Source of the DNA: Longicatena caecimuris
GTDB lineage: Bacteria; Bacillota_I; Bacilli_A; Erysipelotrichales; Erysipelotrichaceae
Direction: 5' to 3'
Assembly: GCF_004341945.1 (NCBI RefSeq)
Contig: NZ_SMBP01000014.1
Location: 1 to 64,000, forward strand
Length of the DNA stretch: 64,000 nt
Each line of letters opens with the position of its first letter. The first letter of the stretch is position 1. The notes below the pieces were generated by a model. That model had not been told where the DNA came from. It saw nothing but the letters and a program-made list of their open reading frames with translations, and ran no database searches. Position numbers and translations under genes: made by a program. Shown piece after piece: positions 9,384-18,607 of the stretch.

Positions 9384-9836
9384 CTACACCTTAGCTTCAT
9401 ACTGCAGGAAAATGTCATACAACGCTTCTGGTGTTGTACATTCCATCACCTGCTTGACAGTCTGATTGTCACTCACGATATACGCTAACTTTTGCAGCAT
9501 TTGTAAATGTGAGCGAGAATCTGTCGGTGCTAAGATCAGCAGCAGCTTTACCGGCACCTTTTGTTCATCAAAATAAAATGGTTTTTGTGCCAAGACAATC
9601 GAAACAGCATTTCTTATTACTCCTTGTTCCGGTCTGGCATGTGGTAGGATAACATAAGGTGAAACAATAAAACTCGTACCAAAGTGTTTTACGTTATCGA
9701 TGACTGCCTTAAGATATTGTTCCTTTACATCACCGTGAAGAATTAATCTTTGTATCCCTAAGGTTACTGCCTCTTGCCAATCCTTTACCTGTGATACGAT
9801 TTGTATATTCGCAAGCTGAATACTTTCTTCTTTCAC
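9384..9836 (-). CDS. PTS EIIA component, second copy
   Basis: About 150 residues of type-2 EIIA with the active histidine in VILPHARPEQGV. That segment closely resembles the one in the C-terminal EIIA domain of the adjacent regulator (VAIAHANPEQGA). GTG at 9836 is preferred over the longer reading because AGGAG lies 8 bases upstream. The longer reading would run back through an intercistronic hairpin and promoter. It is the first structural gene after that promoter. Confidence 0.82.
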   Translation of the reverse strand: MKEESIQLANIQIVSQVKDWQEAVTLGIQRLILHGDVKEQYLKAVIDNVKHFGTSFIVSPYVILPHARPEQGVIRNAVSIVLAQKPFYFDEQKVPVKLLLILAPTDSRSHLQMLQKLAYIVSDNQTVKQVMECTTPEALYDIFLQYEAKV

Positions 9837-9881
9837 CTTATCCACTCCTTTTTTGTAAGACATGCATCTCTTTACGTTGCC

Positions 9882-9890
9882 ATTATAACA
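9882..9890 (-). promoter_or_regulatory. Internal extended -10 promoter ahead of the PTS structural genes
   Basis: Minus-strand TGTTATAAT is an extended -10 element about 45 bases upstream of the second EIIA gene and just downstream of the intercistronic hairpin. No good -35 is visible. It could allow PTS expression independently of the regulator genes. Confidence 0.5.
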
Positions 9891-9904
9891 ACCATGTAAG
9901 ATAC

Positions 9905-9950
9905 GAAAAAGTCCAAGCCGACTGAACTTCATTGTGCAATCACTTGGACT
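9905..9950 (-). terminator. Intercistronic hairpin/terminator between the PRD regulator and the EIIA genes
   Basis: AGTCCAAG and CTTGGACT (9910-9917 and 9943-9950) form an 8-bp stem around a 25-base loop, followed by TTTTT on the minus strand. It lies 20 bases after the regulator's stop codon. It may attenuate read-through from the regulator into the PTS genes. The opposite strand also has a T-run, so it could work in both directions. Confidence 0.6.
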
Positions 9951-9970
9951 CCTTTTTTTATTTTAATACC

Positions 9971-12004
9971 TTATTGCATATTGGATAATTTCTTTAATCC
10001 TTCTAGTACAGCTAGCGTATCTTCCATCTTAAGAAGCTGATCTACTAATGCTGTATCATTTGCCAAACGCATGATATCGCGTAAGAGATGCAAATGCTTA
10101 TCCTGATCAGGATTGGATAATACAAAGAGAAAATGCACGTTGGCATCATCTTCAAACGTAATGCTTTGTTTATTGATAAGCAGTGATAATCCTAAAGCAT
10201 TTGCCCCTTGCTCAGGATTGGCATGGGCAATTGCCACACCATTTGCCAATACGATGTAGGGACCATAATCATATAATAAATCAATCATTGCCTGTACATA
10301 ACTCTTCTTGATGATTGCCCTATGCAACAATGGCTCACTGGCCTTATGGATCGCCTGTTGCCACTCCATTGGTTCATCCAAGATCTGGATGGTCTGCTGT
10401 TTTAAAGCATCAAAGATACGCAATTGTTCTTCCTCTTCTACATGTACCAACACATTGCCATTACGCAAATATGCTACGACATCCCGCTGTAATTGAGGCA
10501 TTTGAGCTTCCTCTACATATTTTCGCAATACATCAAATAACCCATTCACTTGTTTGCGATCCATCGTATAAGATTCATAATTCAACATCATCATCGAGGC
10601 GATACACGATTTATCCTCTTGTGTTAAAATCGTATTTACTCGTATCCAAGGTACTTCACTGGTAAGGGTTATGGTGGATACGATAAAATCCACTTCATCC
10701 TCAAACTGCGCTAGATTCGCTGCTGAGGTCGTTGCCACGACATCCACATTGGAATATAAATCTTCAATTTCCCTGCGTAATAGCGTTGAAGTAGAAATAC
10801 CACTTGGACAAACCACCAATACTTTGATACGGCGATAAAACTTACCGCCTCCTTTACGCAGATGTCCGCCAAAATGCATGGTAATATACACCAATTCACT
10901 TTCCATAACGGGGAAAGGAAAAGCTTTTGCCATATCTTGACATATCATGGAAATCATCGCATAAATATCCGCATAATGCTCTTTTACTTCCTGTATCATA
11001 GGATTTACTACCTGAATAGATAAACGGTAATAATACATAGATAATTTGAAGTGCAGATAAAGAGAATTGATCAAGCCGTTCTTATCAACCAACTGCAGAC
11101 ATGCCATGCGTTCAAAGGCATCACTCATCCGTTGTGCCAATTCAAACAAACGAATATCATTTTCATCATCCTCTACCTGTAAGGCTTCCCCGGCCTTAGA
11201 GCCTAACAGATGTACCGCCAAATACAAGCGTTCATGTACATGAAAATCTTGAAAGTATGTATCAATCAGATTCAATTCCTTTGTTTCCGCTAAATTTTTC
11301 AATTCCAATAAAGAGAAATCAAATTCATCATGCGTGTAATGAATGATTCCCAGCAAGCAGGAAATAGATAGTAGATTAGCATTATCAAATTCATTTCCCA
11401 TTTCAGCTGAGATACGCAATAGGCGCTCATAAAAATCTTCTACTTCCCCCACATTCAGGAAGCTCAAGCTGCGATAATGCACACGATGTAACAACATCTT
11501 TAAACTGTATAAAAGAACAGCTCGTTTATGCAATGCCTTACCGGTTATGAAATACCCTTGTTTCAAATCAAATTCTAGCTGTAAATCATAATGGGATAGT
11601 TCATGTTTCAGTCCCTTAAGATCATTAAAAACAGAATTGCGTGATACATCCAAGGTTTGTATGATATCTTCTATGTGAATCGGTTTTGTTGGATACATCA
11701 TCCAACAGATAAGATAAAAAATACGTTCTTTAGGGCGCAGGAAATGATCCTGTTGTTGTTCTAAAAAAGGCTTCAGCTGCAGCTTTTGTGTTTCACTCAT
11801 CACATAGCCTTTCCCACGTATATTCGAAATAGGTTCCATATGCAGTTGGGCAAATAGTTCATTTACTTTATTGACGATATAATATACACTGCGTCTGCTC
11901 ATATTTAATTGCTTTTGTAGCATCATCATAGATATCGGCGCATCAGCGTTTAACAGGATTTCCATAAAATCCTTCTGCTTGGGTTCTAAGGATATGGTTA
12001 ACAT
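9971..12004 (-). CDS. LicR/MtlR-type PTS-regulated transcriptional activator (HTH-PRD-PRD-EIIB-EIIA)
   Basis: About 677 residues. Domain order: N-terminal helix-turn-helix domains (1-160, including MMLQKQLNMSRRSVYYIV), two PRD domains (about 180-400), an EIIB(Gat)-like domain with cysteine in VVCPSGISTSTLL, and a C-terminal EIIA-like domain with histidine in AIAHANPEQGA. Such proteins sense phosphorylation state of the PTS and activate sugar operons. ATG at 12004 starts one base after the stop codon of the DUF3284 gene. A longer reading from 12049 would overlap that gene. It most likely controls the downstream galactitol-type PTS. Confidence 0.88.
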   Translation of the reverse strand: MLTISLEPKQKDFMEILLNADAPISMMMLQKQLNMSRRSVYYIVNKVNELFAQLHMEPISNIRGKGYVMSETQKLQLKPFLEQQQDHFLRPKERIFYLICWMMYPTKPIHIEDIIQTLDVSRNSVFNDLKGLKHELSHYDLQLEFDLKQGYFITGKALHKRAVLLYSLKMLLHRVHYRSLSFLNVGEVEDFYERLLRISAEMGNEFDNANLLSISCLLGIIHYTHDEFDFSLLELKNLAETKELNLIDTYFQDFHVHERLYLAVHLLGSKAGEALQVEDDENDIRLFELAQRMSDAFERMACLQLVDKNGLINSLYLHFKLSMYYYRLSIQVVNPMIQEVKEHYADIYAMISMICQDMAKAFPFPVMESELVYITMHFGGHLRKGGGKFYRRIKVLVVCPSGISTSTLLRREIEDLYSNVDVVATTSAANLAQFEDEVDFIVSTITLTSEVPWIRVNTILTQEDKSCIASMMMLNYESYTMDRKQVNGLFDVLRKYVEEAQMPQLQRDVVAYLRNGNVLVHVEEEEQLRIFDALKQQTIQILDEPMEWQQAIHKASEPLLHRAIIKKSYVQAMIDLLYDYGPYIVLANGVAIAHANPEQGANALGLSLLINKQSITFEDDANVHFLFVLSNPDQDKHLHLLRDIMRLANDTALVDQLLKMEDTLAVLEGLKKLSNMQ

Positions 12005-12005
12005 C

Positions 12006-12461
12006 TCACACAGCACCTGCTTTCTGCTGTTTGATGATACAATGTTCAATATGTTTCAATAATTTAATACCACGTTTTTGGGCATCTTTTGCTAATAACG
12101 TATCTCTGAAAAAGCGATGTTTTAGCTGATAGGCATCTTTCAGCTGATAATTTTCTTCATAGGTTACGGCAATCGTGCCGGCATCCATCACTTCAATGTC
12201 GTAAGATACGATCGTGATATCCATCTGGCTTGTAAAGCTTGCACAGTAACGACGATTGGGAATGCAGTCTAAGATTTTTACAATCACTTCGGCATTCTTC
12301 GTGCTGCGCTTAGGCAAGCGTTTGGTATAGGAATATCCTTTTTCTAATATTGCCATGCGCACTTTTTTCTTTGTTTCTTTTTGAATATCTGCACAAATCG
12401 ATGTCATAATCTCCGCAAAAAAAGCTTCTGCGGACACTTGCAGATGTTGTCTTACTTTCAT
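12006..12461 (-). CDS. DUF3284-family protein, first gene of the PTS operon
   Basis: About 151 residues, cytoplasmic, no signal peptide. The MKVRQHLQVSAEAFF start and the overall pattern match DUF3284, a family usually found beside PTS genes and BglG/LicR-type regulators, with no known function. ATG at 12461 has GAAGGAGG nine bases upstream. It is followed directly by the PRD activator. A role in sugar sensing is plausible but unproven. Confidence 0.75.
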   Translation of the reverse strand: MKVRQHLQVSAEAFFAEIMTSICADIQKETKKKVRMAILEKGYSYTKRLPKRSTKNAEVIVKILDCIPNRRYCASFTSQMDITIVSYDIEVMDAGTIAVTYEENYQLKDAYQLKHRFFRDTLLAKDAQKRGIKLLKHIEHCIIKQQKAGAV

Positions 12462-12512
12462 AATGTATCCTCCTTCAGTATAGAGATGCAAGTTCTATCG
12501 GGAGTGTATCAA

Positions 12513-12541
12513 ATTATATAACAAATGAAAGCGGTTGTAAA
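12513..12541 (-). promoter_or_regulatory. Promoter of the PTS operon with embedded cre-like site
   Basis: Minus strand: TTTACA (12536-12541), a 17-base spacer, TATAAT (12513-12518). On the plus strand TGAAAGCGGTTGTA (12526-12539) sits inside the spacer and closely follows the CcpA catabolite-response consensus TGWAANCGNTNWCA. CcpA bound here would block RNA polymerase, giving glucose repression of the operon. Confidence 0.75.
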
Positions 12542-12603
12542 TAATTCATAACCTGTATATTTAAGATAATATTTTATTATTCTATACATAAAATGCGTAA
12601 AAA

Positions 12604-12631
12604 AAGGGCTGATTATATCAATCTTGCCCTT
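12604..12631 (-). terminator. Terminator of the lysozyme gene
   Basis: AAGGGC / GCCCTT stem with a 16-base loop and a TTTTTT tract on the minus strand. It overlaps the stop codon of the GH25 gene. Confidence 0.75.
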
Positions 12632-15602
12632 ATTTTACAATAACTTTAATTGTTTTCTTTAAACCGTGAATCTTCGCATATACATAAGCCGTCCCTTTTT
12701 TCATCCCGGTGATCTTTCCGCTGCTGGATACGGTTGCGATTGCCTTATTGCTGGAAGACCAACTTACTTTTCCACCAGGTACTGCTGTAGCTTTCACCGT
12801 ATAAGATTTCTTCCTATAGATGCTTACGCTTGCCTTACTTACCTTCAATGTCGGATTTTTCACCGTTAGTACACAATTCACCTTTTTCCCAAAAGCGGTT
12901 GCGGATATGGTTACTTTACCTGCTTTTTTAAGCTTTACCATACCTTTACTATCCACCGTCGCAATTTTTGTATTACTGCTTTTCCAAGATATTTTCGTAC
13001 GATAAGAGGTTGTTGCTTTTAAGGTATAACTTTTTCCAGCATAAGCAGTTGCTTTGCTTTTATTTAATGTAATTGTCGGATTTTTCACCGTTACTTTACA
13101 CTTTACGCTTTTTCCATAAGCATTCGCATAAATATATGCCGTTCCTGCTTTCTTACCAGTGACAACACCAGTGGAACTTACGGTCGCAATTGATGAATTA
13201 CTGCTCTTCCATGTGACCTTGGTACGATAGGAAGTCGTGGCCTTTAAGGTCGTTGTTTTCCCTTTATAAATTGAACTGCTGCTCTTATTTAACTTTAAAG
13301 CCGGCTCTTTTATCGTTAGTTTATATTTCACGCTTTTTCCATAAGCATTCGCATAAATATATACCGTTCCTGCTTTCTTACCAGTGACAACACCAGTGGA
13401 ACTTACGGTCGCAATTGATGAATTACTGCTCTTCCATGTGACCTTGGTACTATACGAAGTCGTGGCCTTTAAGGTGGTTGTCTTACCGCGATAAAGCGAT
13501 GTACTTCCTGTTACTTTTAAGGATGGCTCTACCACCTTAATCGTTTTTGTAACACTCTTGCCAAACGCTTTGGCCGTTATCGTTACCGTTCCTGCTTTCT
13601 TACCGGTGACAACACCATTAGAACTTACGGTCGCAATCGATGGTTTACTGCTTGTCCATGTGACCTTGGTACTATAGGATGTTGTGGCCTTTAAGGTGGT
13701 TGTCTTACCGCGATAAAGTGATGTACTTCCCGTTACTTTTAAGGATGGCTCTACCACTTTAATTGTTTTTGTAACACTCTTGCCAAACGCTTTGGCCGTT
13801 ATCGTTACCGTTCCTGCTTTCTTACCGGTGACTACACCATTAGAACTTACGGTCGCAATCGATGGTTTACTGCTTGTCCATGTGACCTTGGTACTATACG
13901 AAGTTGTGGCCTTTAAGGTGGTTGTCTTACCACGATAAAGTGATGTACTTCCTGTTACTTTTAAGGATGGCTCTACCACTTTGATCGTTTTCGCAACACT
14001 CTTGCCAAACGCTTTGGCTGTTATCGTTACCGTTCCTGCTTTCTTACCGGTGACAACACCATTAGAACTTACGGTCGCAATCAATGGATTACTGCTCATC
14101 CATGTAATTGTCGTACTATATGCCGGTATTGCTTTTAATGTTGTTGTTTTACCACGATAAATAGAAGATGTTGTTGCACTGATCTGAATTGGCTCTTTCA
14201 CCGTGATGGTACATGCAGCTTTACCACCATTAGCACTTGCACTGATTTTCACCGTACCATTTTTTAGTGTCTTAATTGTTCCATTGCTATCTACACTGGC
14301 AATCGTAGGATCACTACTTGTCCAAGATACAGGCTTTTTGTTACTGGATGTCGCTGTTAGCTTAGTTGTTTCCCCACGATACATTGTTTTAGAAATGGCT
14401 GATAATTTCACCGTTGGCGTCTTTACAAGCACATTTACCGAAGCCGTCTTTCCATTAGCTGTCTTTGCCGTGATGATTGCACTTCCCGATGCCATTGCGG
14501 TAATCGTGCCATTGCTGCTTACCTGTGCAACCTTTGGATTGCTGCTTGTCCATGACAATGCATCGTAAGCACCTGTAGGATACACGCTGGCATTGATTTT
14601 TTTGGTCAGTCCTGTTTCAAGTGTTGCAGTAGAAGCTGATAATTGAATGCTTGAAGGAAGTATGACATGCATAGCATCATCGGCAAAACTGCTGATATCT
14701 ACATCATAAGAAATACCATCCACACTGCCTTTCTCCGTATACTGCCATGCCACTTCTCCATCATAATACGTATTTACATAATTCAATTTAGGACCATACT
14801 CGGCAATCCATGAAACATAAGGTAAAATCTTTTCCGAATTAAGTTTCGTTTGTGTATAATAACGACCGGAATAAACTTGAACCTTGCCATGATAACCAGC
14901 CTCATTCATATGCGCAATAAAGGTGGCAATGATTTCTTCATATGCCGCAATCGTTGATGGAGTATGGTAGGTAACACCATCTTCTGACCATGTTCCAAAG
15001 TTTTCAATATCATAAAAAATTGGATAAGCCAGATTGGAAAGATCCTGTCCCTTTAACATTTCAAGCAATCCTTGTGCCTCAGCATATGCAAAATTCGCAT
15101 CATACGCATAACTGTATAAATAGAAACCATAAGGAATCCCCAGACGATTACATTCTTTTAAGTTTCGCAAGAACTGTTTATCCATCATTTGGTTCCCATA
15201 GCCTACACGTAAGATAACACCATCTACATCGGATGCTTTTACCTTCTCCCAATCAATTACTCCTTCCCATTCTGAAACATCTATGATTTTCTTTGCATTT
15301 CCGCCATACAATAAAGTGCCATAGCCATCATAGAATTTCCCTTCTTCCCAATAAGGGTCTGCAACACGGGCAGAACGATACAAATTTCCTTTTTCCATCG
15401 TATCTCCCATAGCTACATTCTTCATTGTATTTTTACCTTCAGAAACCGGTTGATAGGTTTCGCCCGTAACAATTTCTATACCATCAAAAGTGGATGTTTT
15501 TTCCTGTGTCGTATCAGTAGCCGTTTGTGCGGATACGACCGTCATATTACTAATTAACAAGGCTATCGCTAAACATCCCACAAATAATTTTTTCAACTGC
15601 AT
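12630..15602 (-). CDS. Secreted GH25 (Lyc-type) lysozyme with nine BIG2 repeats
   Basis: About 990 residues. An N-terminal signal peptide (KKLFVGCLAIALLISNM, cleavage near VSAQ) is followed by a glycoside hydrolase 25 domain (about 95-315) with DVSEWEGVIDW and YDIENFG carrying the acidic catalytic residues. Nine bacterial Ig-like (BIG2) repeats of about 73 residues then run to the C-terminus. Repeats 4 and 5 are identical in protein sequence. There is no LPXTG, so it is probably secreted or wall-associated through the repeats. The start is uncertain: the ATG at 15602 lies only two bases after AGGAGG, while an in-frame TTG at 15596 is ideally spaced. It likely cleaves peptidoglycan, for remodelling or as a bacteriolysin. 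Confidence 0.9.
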   Translation of the reverse strand: MQLKKLFVGCLAIALLISNMTVVSAQTATDTTQEKTSTFDGIEIVTGETYQPVSEGKNTMKNVAMGDTMEKGNLYRSARVADPYWEEGKFYDGYGTLLYGGNAKKIIDVSEWEGVIDWEKVKASDVDGVILRVGYGNQMMDKQFLRNLKECNRLGIPYGFYLYSYAYDANFAYAEAQGLLEMLKGQDLSNLAYPIFYDIENFGTWSEDGVTYHTPSTIAAYEEIIATFIAHMNEAGYHGKVQVYSGRYYTQTKLNSEKILPYVSWIAEYGPKLNYVNTYYDGEVAWQYTEKGSVDGISYDVDISSFADDAMHVILPSSIQLSASTATLETGLTKKINASVYPTGAYDALSWTSSNPKVAQVSSNGTITAMASGSAIITAKTANGKTASVNVLVKTPTVKLSAISKTMYRGETTKLTATSSNKKPVSWTSSDPTIASVDSNGTIKTLKNGTVKISASANGGKAACTITVKEPIQISATTSSIYRGKTTTLKAIPAYSTTITWMSSNPLIATVSSNGVVTGKKAGTVTITAKAFGKSVAKTIKVVEPSLKVTGSTSLYRGKTTTLKATTSYSTKVTWTSSKPSIATVSSNGVVTGKKAGTVTITAKAFGKSVTKTIKVVEPSLKVTGSTSLYRGKTTTLKATTSYSTKVTWTSSKPSIATVSSNGVVTGKKAGTVTITAKAFGKSVTKTIKVVEPSLKVTGSTSLYRGKTTTLKATTSYSTKVTWKSSNSSIATVSSTGVVTGKKAGTVYIYANAYGKSVKYKLTIKEPALKLNKSSSSIYKGKTTTLKATTSYRTKVTWKSSNSSIATVSSTGVVTGKKAGTAYIYANAYGKSVKCKVTVKNPTITLNKSKATAYAGKSYTLKATTSYRTKISWKSSNTKIATVDSKGMVKLKKAGKVTISATAFGKKVNCVLTVKNPTLKVSKASVSIYRKKSYTVKATAVPGGKVSWSSSNKAIATVSSSGKITGMKKGTAYVYAKIHGLKKTIKVIVK
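12640..14660 (-). repeat. Tandem BIG2-coding repeats of about 222 bp
   Basis: Nine in-frame tandem units inside the lysozyme gene. Units 3-7 (about 13080-14190) are nearly identical at the DNA level, and units 4 and 5 encode identical protein. Such arrays change copy number easily by recombination or slippage. Confidence 0.9.
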
Positions 15603-15723
15603 ACCCTCCTTCATCTTTTATTAGAAGTATAACACAAAAAAAGGCAAAAAAGCGCATTGAAAGGAAACCTTAAGAAGTTTAAATCAAACAGAAAATTAGG
15701 TAATATTGCGCTAGTATATAATT

Positions 15724-15757
15724 AAAAAAGGCATTCGCTTCTTTTGCTAATGCCTTA
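15724..15757 (-). terminator. Terminator of the CobW operon
   Basis: Minus strand: AAGGCATTAGC / GCGAATGCCTT stem (15728-15756) with a 7-base loop and a TTTTTT tract, about 30 bases past the second CobW gene. Confidence 0.85.
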
Positions 15758-15788
15758 TGATCATTTATAAAGTATACCTCATGAAAAA

Positions 15789-16736
15789 TCAGTTGAAATA
15801 AACAAACTCATCCGCTAATGCATCCACCGTTGTTACATCATCTGCATATAAAATAGGCACATTTCCTTGATATTCTTCATCATACTCAAGTTTCACCTTA
15901 GCGCGAACCTTTACCCACTCTTTCGGCAAAAGCTCATTTGAAGATGCATAGTGTACCAATAAGCCGATAAGCGATGTATCATCTGCACAACAAACCATCG
16001 CAAAACGGCCAAATACGAAAGCATTAGGAATATCATCTACATGTGTCGAAATGACTTTTCCTTTCAATTCTACAATTTTGCCATCATATTTTTGCGGATG
16101 TTCCATGGCGTCCATATACCATAAGCCATAATCATCATCGCGGATTTGTAAAATATCTGCATGCAGATCAAATGGCATATCCTCTTCGCCAAGTTCCGCG
16201 ATTTCCCCATTTCTCATTTCATAAATAATCTGCGCGCCTTTATTAATAGCCTTGATATTATTCCGCAAATAGAGTTTCTTGGTATCCTCATCACAACGAT
16301 TAAAAATAATCGTTTCAGAATGCACCAATTGTTCATAAATCATTGAGCGCATATTGTTTAGATACATTTCAAAGGTAGAGGCATCTACGGTAGAAAGAAG
16401 TTGAACCAACAACCAGTCATATGGAAAATCTAACGTATCAAGAAAATTGGTCAGATTCCATGTTCCGTTAAATTCAATCATTACACGTTCCGGTTCTATC
16501 ATGCTATCGCATTTTTTTAAGAATTTATAGGTCAGATCTTCATACTTATCCACAGTGACGATGGCAGTATTGGTCTTTTTCTGAAAATCCTCATCATATT
16601 CTTCCATGCCTTCTTCACATACCAATAATAGCGTTTTTTCTCCCGTATTGAATCCAGGGTCCAGTAAGGTATCTTTGATTAAAGAGGTTTTTCCACTTTC
16701 TAAAAAACCGGTAAATAAATATACAGGTACTGTCAT
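15789..16736 (-). CDS. CobW/COG0523-family GTPase, second copy
   Basis: A 315-residue P-loop GTPase starting PVYLFTGFLESGKTSLI (Walker A), with a C-terminal CobW_C-like domain. It lacks the CXCC metal-binding motif normally found after the first switch and has no histidine-rich loop, so it differs from a standard metallochaperone. It is 9 bases downstream of a canonical family member and in the same operon. The two may work as a pair, one carrying metal and the other sensing or partnering (inference). Confidence 0.85.
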   Translation of the reverse strand: MTVPVYLFTGFLESGKTSLIKDTLLDPGFNTGEKTLLLVCEEGMEEYDEDFQKKTNTAIVTVDKYEDLTYKFLKKCDSMIEPERVMIEFNGTWNLTNFLDTLDFPYDWLLVQLLSTVDASTFEMYLNNMRSMIYEQLVHSETIIFNRCDEDTKKLYLRNNIKAINKGAQIIYEMRNGEIAELGEEDMPFDLHADILQIRDDDYGLWYMDAMEHPQKYDGKIVELKGKVISTHVDDIPNAFVFGRFAMVCCADDTSLIGLLVHYASSNELLPKEWVKVRAKVKLEYDEEYQGNVPILYADDVTTVDALADEFVYFN

Positions 16737-16745
16737 AAAGATCTC

Positions 16746-17813
16746 CTATTCTACATGAAACAGCTGTTTCAGTGCATCTTCATTTAACTTAGAGCCAATG
16801 ACACAGAATCGTCCGGTATAGGTAGGCGCACCAATACGAATTTCATGTTCTTGAGGTACCATATCAAAATATAGCCATTCCCCTTTATCACTTTCTAACA
16901 TGCCTTTTGCCCGTAAGATCATTCCATAGGTTTCTTCATCAGCTAATGCGTTTAAGATAGCTGTTAACTCTTCCTGACTGAATTTCTTCACCGTTTCGCT
17001 GCCAAAGCTGGTAAAGACATCATCTGCGTGATGGTGATGATGATGTTCATGGTCGTGATCGTGGTCGTGTCCACAACTGCAGGTGTGATCATGGTCATGG
17101 TCGTGATCATGGTCGTGGTGATGTTCATGATCGTGATGATGATGCTCACCATGTTCGTGATGATGCCCACATTCTGGACAAATTGCACTTTCTTCTAATA
17201 ATTCTTTCGCCAGATCATCACTTTGTTCCATAGCCTGTAAGATTTCCTTGCCATCAAGTTTTTCCCATGGTGTTGTAATCATACGCGCATGTTCATTCTC
17301 ATGTCTTAACGCATGAATAACGTCGTGTAGCTTTTCTTCATTTAAGTTTTGCGTACGGCTTAATACAATCGTATTAGCATAAGCAATTTGATTATTGAAG
17401 AACTCACCAAAATTTTTCATATACATCTTACACTTCAAAGCATCCGCAACTGTCGTAAAGCTGTTCATCTGCACCTGCATTTCTTCCACAACGCCGCGCA
17501 CTGCCTGAATGACATCGGATAGTTTTCCAACGCCACTTGGTTCAATAATAATGCGATCTGGTGTATAGTCTTTAATCACTTTCTTTAATGCTTCGCTGAA
17601 GTCACCGACTAATGAACAACAAATGCAGCCGGAATTCATCTCCCGAATTTCCACACCGGCATCCTTTAAAAAGCCGCCATCAATACCGATTTCACCAAAC
17701 TCATTTTCAATTAAGACGATCTTTTCTTTTCCAAATGCTTCTTGTAACAGTTTCTTTATCAGAGTTGTCTTTCCTGCTCCTAAAAAGCCGGAAATAATAT
17801 CAATTTTTGTCAT
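16746..17813 (-). CDS. CobW/COG0523-family metallochaperone GTPase with His-rich loop
   Basis: About 355 residues. Walker A is GFLGAGKTTLIKKLL. SGCICCSLVGDF holds the CXCC metal-site motif characteristic of COG0523 (ZNG1/ZagA/YciC) proteins. A linker of about 45 residues rich in His and Asp (around 230-275, with one CSC) precedes the C-terminal domain. Zinc, cobalt or nickel handling is likely. ATG at 17813 has AAAGGAAGG upstream, and a longer reading would extend through its own promoter region. No Zur box could be confidently read. Confidence 0.92.
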   Translation of the reverse strand: MTKIDIISGFLGAGKTTLIKKLLQEAFGKEKIVLIENEFGEIGIDGGFLKDAGVEIREMNSGCICCSLVGDFSEALKKVIKDYTPDRIIIEPSGVGKLSDVIQAVRGVVEEMQVQMNSFTTVADALKCKMYMKNFGEFFNNQIAYANTIVLSRTQNLNEEKLHDVIHALRHENEHARMITTPWEKLDGKEILQAMEQSDDLAKELLEESAICPECGHHHEHGEHHHHDHEHHHDHDHDHDHDHTCSCGHDHDHDHEHHHHHHADDVFTSFGSETVKKFSQEELTAILNALADEETYGMILRAKGMLESDKGEWLYFDMVPQEHEIRIGAPTYTGRFCVIGSKLNEDALKQLFHVE

Positions 17814-17860
17814 AGCTACCTTCCTTTCTATCTTATATACTAGGATTCCCAACATTGGTA

Positions 17861-17889
17861 AGTATAACACCAGAAAGCCTTTCTGTGAA
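17861..17889 (-). promoter_or_regulatory. Promoter of the CobW operon
   Basis: Minus strand TTCACA (17884-17889), a 17-base spacer and TATACT (17861-17866), about 50 bases upstream of the metallochaperone start. Confidence 0.65.
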
Positions 17890-17966
17890 CTACCATTATT
17901 GTGATAGATTCATTTGTATCCATTGCACATTTGCTCTTGCAGAAAGGATGTTCATACAATCGTAAT

Positions 17967-17998
17967 AAAAAACCAATGCGATTGCATAGGTTCATTGG
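17967..17998 (-). terminator. Terminator of the phosphatase pair
   Basis: CCAATG / CATTGG stem with a 14-base loop and TTTTTT on the minus strand, about 20 bases past the histidine phosphatase stop codon. Confidence 0.7.
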
Positions 17999-18020
17999 CA
18001 ATTAAAACATCCTTACAATA

Positions 18021-18569
18021 TTAAACAAGAATACTGAGTGATGCATCAAATTTAGTTAGGGTGCAATTCTTAGGCACGATCTTCATCAGATCTTGTTCAC
18101 GTTGTAATCCTTTAAAATATTCATGTACCGGCAGATATACGCCTCCATGAGCTACGATCAAATAATCATGTGTCCTAAGATCTGTGGTAATTTCTTTTAG
18201 AAACTCCTGTACACGTTGAAAGAAAGCAAGCATTGCTTCTGCATGCGGGCAAGGTAATGCTTGGAAATCCCAAAGGTATGTTGTGATGGTATTCATCTTC
18301 TTACCTTCCAAATCACCGAAGCAGCGCTCTTTTAAACGGTCGTCATATACGATATCGCATTTTGTGACTTCCTGCAAAATGGCCGCTGTCTGCATGGCCC
18401 GCGTTAACGGACTACAAAAAATCTTTTCAATAGATACATCTTTTAATAACCTGCTCGTATCTTTTGCCTGTTGAATACCGATAGCATTTAAAGGAATATC
18501 GCTTCTTCCCTGCAATTTCCCTTGCTGATTCCAATCGGTTTGACCATGTCTTACAAAATATAAACTCAT
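18021..18569 (-). CDS. Histidine phosphatase (phosphoglycerate mutase-like) family protein
   Basis: About 182 residues. The N-terminal YFVRHGQTDWN carries the phospho-accepting histidine, and later motifs include CSPLTRAMQTA and VAHGGVYLP with the second catalytic histidine. Members dephosphorylate small metabolites such as sugar phosphates or alpha-ribazole phosphate. The substrate is not evident. ATG at 18569 has AAAGGATG just upstream. It follows the PHP phosphatase gene at short distance and probably shares its transcript. Confidence 0.88.
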   Translation of the reverse strand: MSLYFVRHGQTDWNQQGKLQGRSDIPLNAIGIQQAKDTSRLLKDVSIEKIFCSPLTRAMQTAAILQEVTKCDIVYDDRLKERCFGDLEGKKMNTITTYLWDFQALPCPHAEAMLAFFQRVQEFLKEITTDLRTHDYLIVAHGGVYLPVHEYFKGLQREQDLMKIVPKNCTLTKFDASLSILV

Positions 18570-18607
18570 ATACATCCTTTCCAGAGAAAAGAGCCTTATG
18601 GAAAGGC

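Noticed and set aside
12640-14660. Regularly spaced repeats that could be taken for a CRISPR array
   Set aside because: The units are in-frame, about 222 bp long, contiguous and encode BIG2 domains. There are no short repeats with unique spacers.
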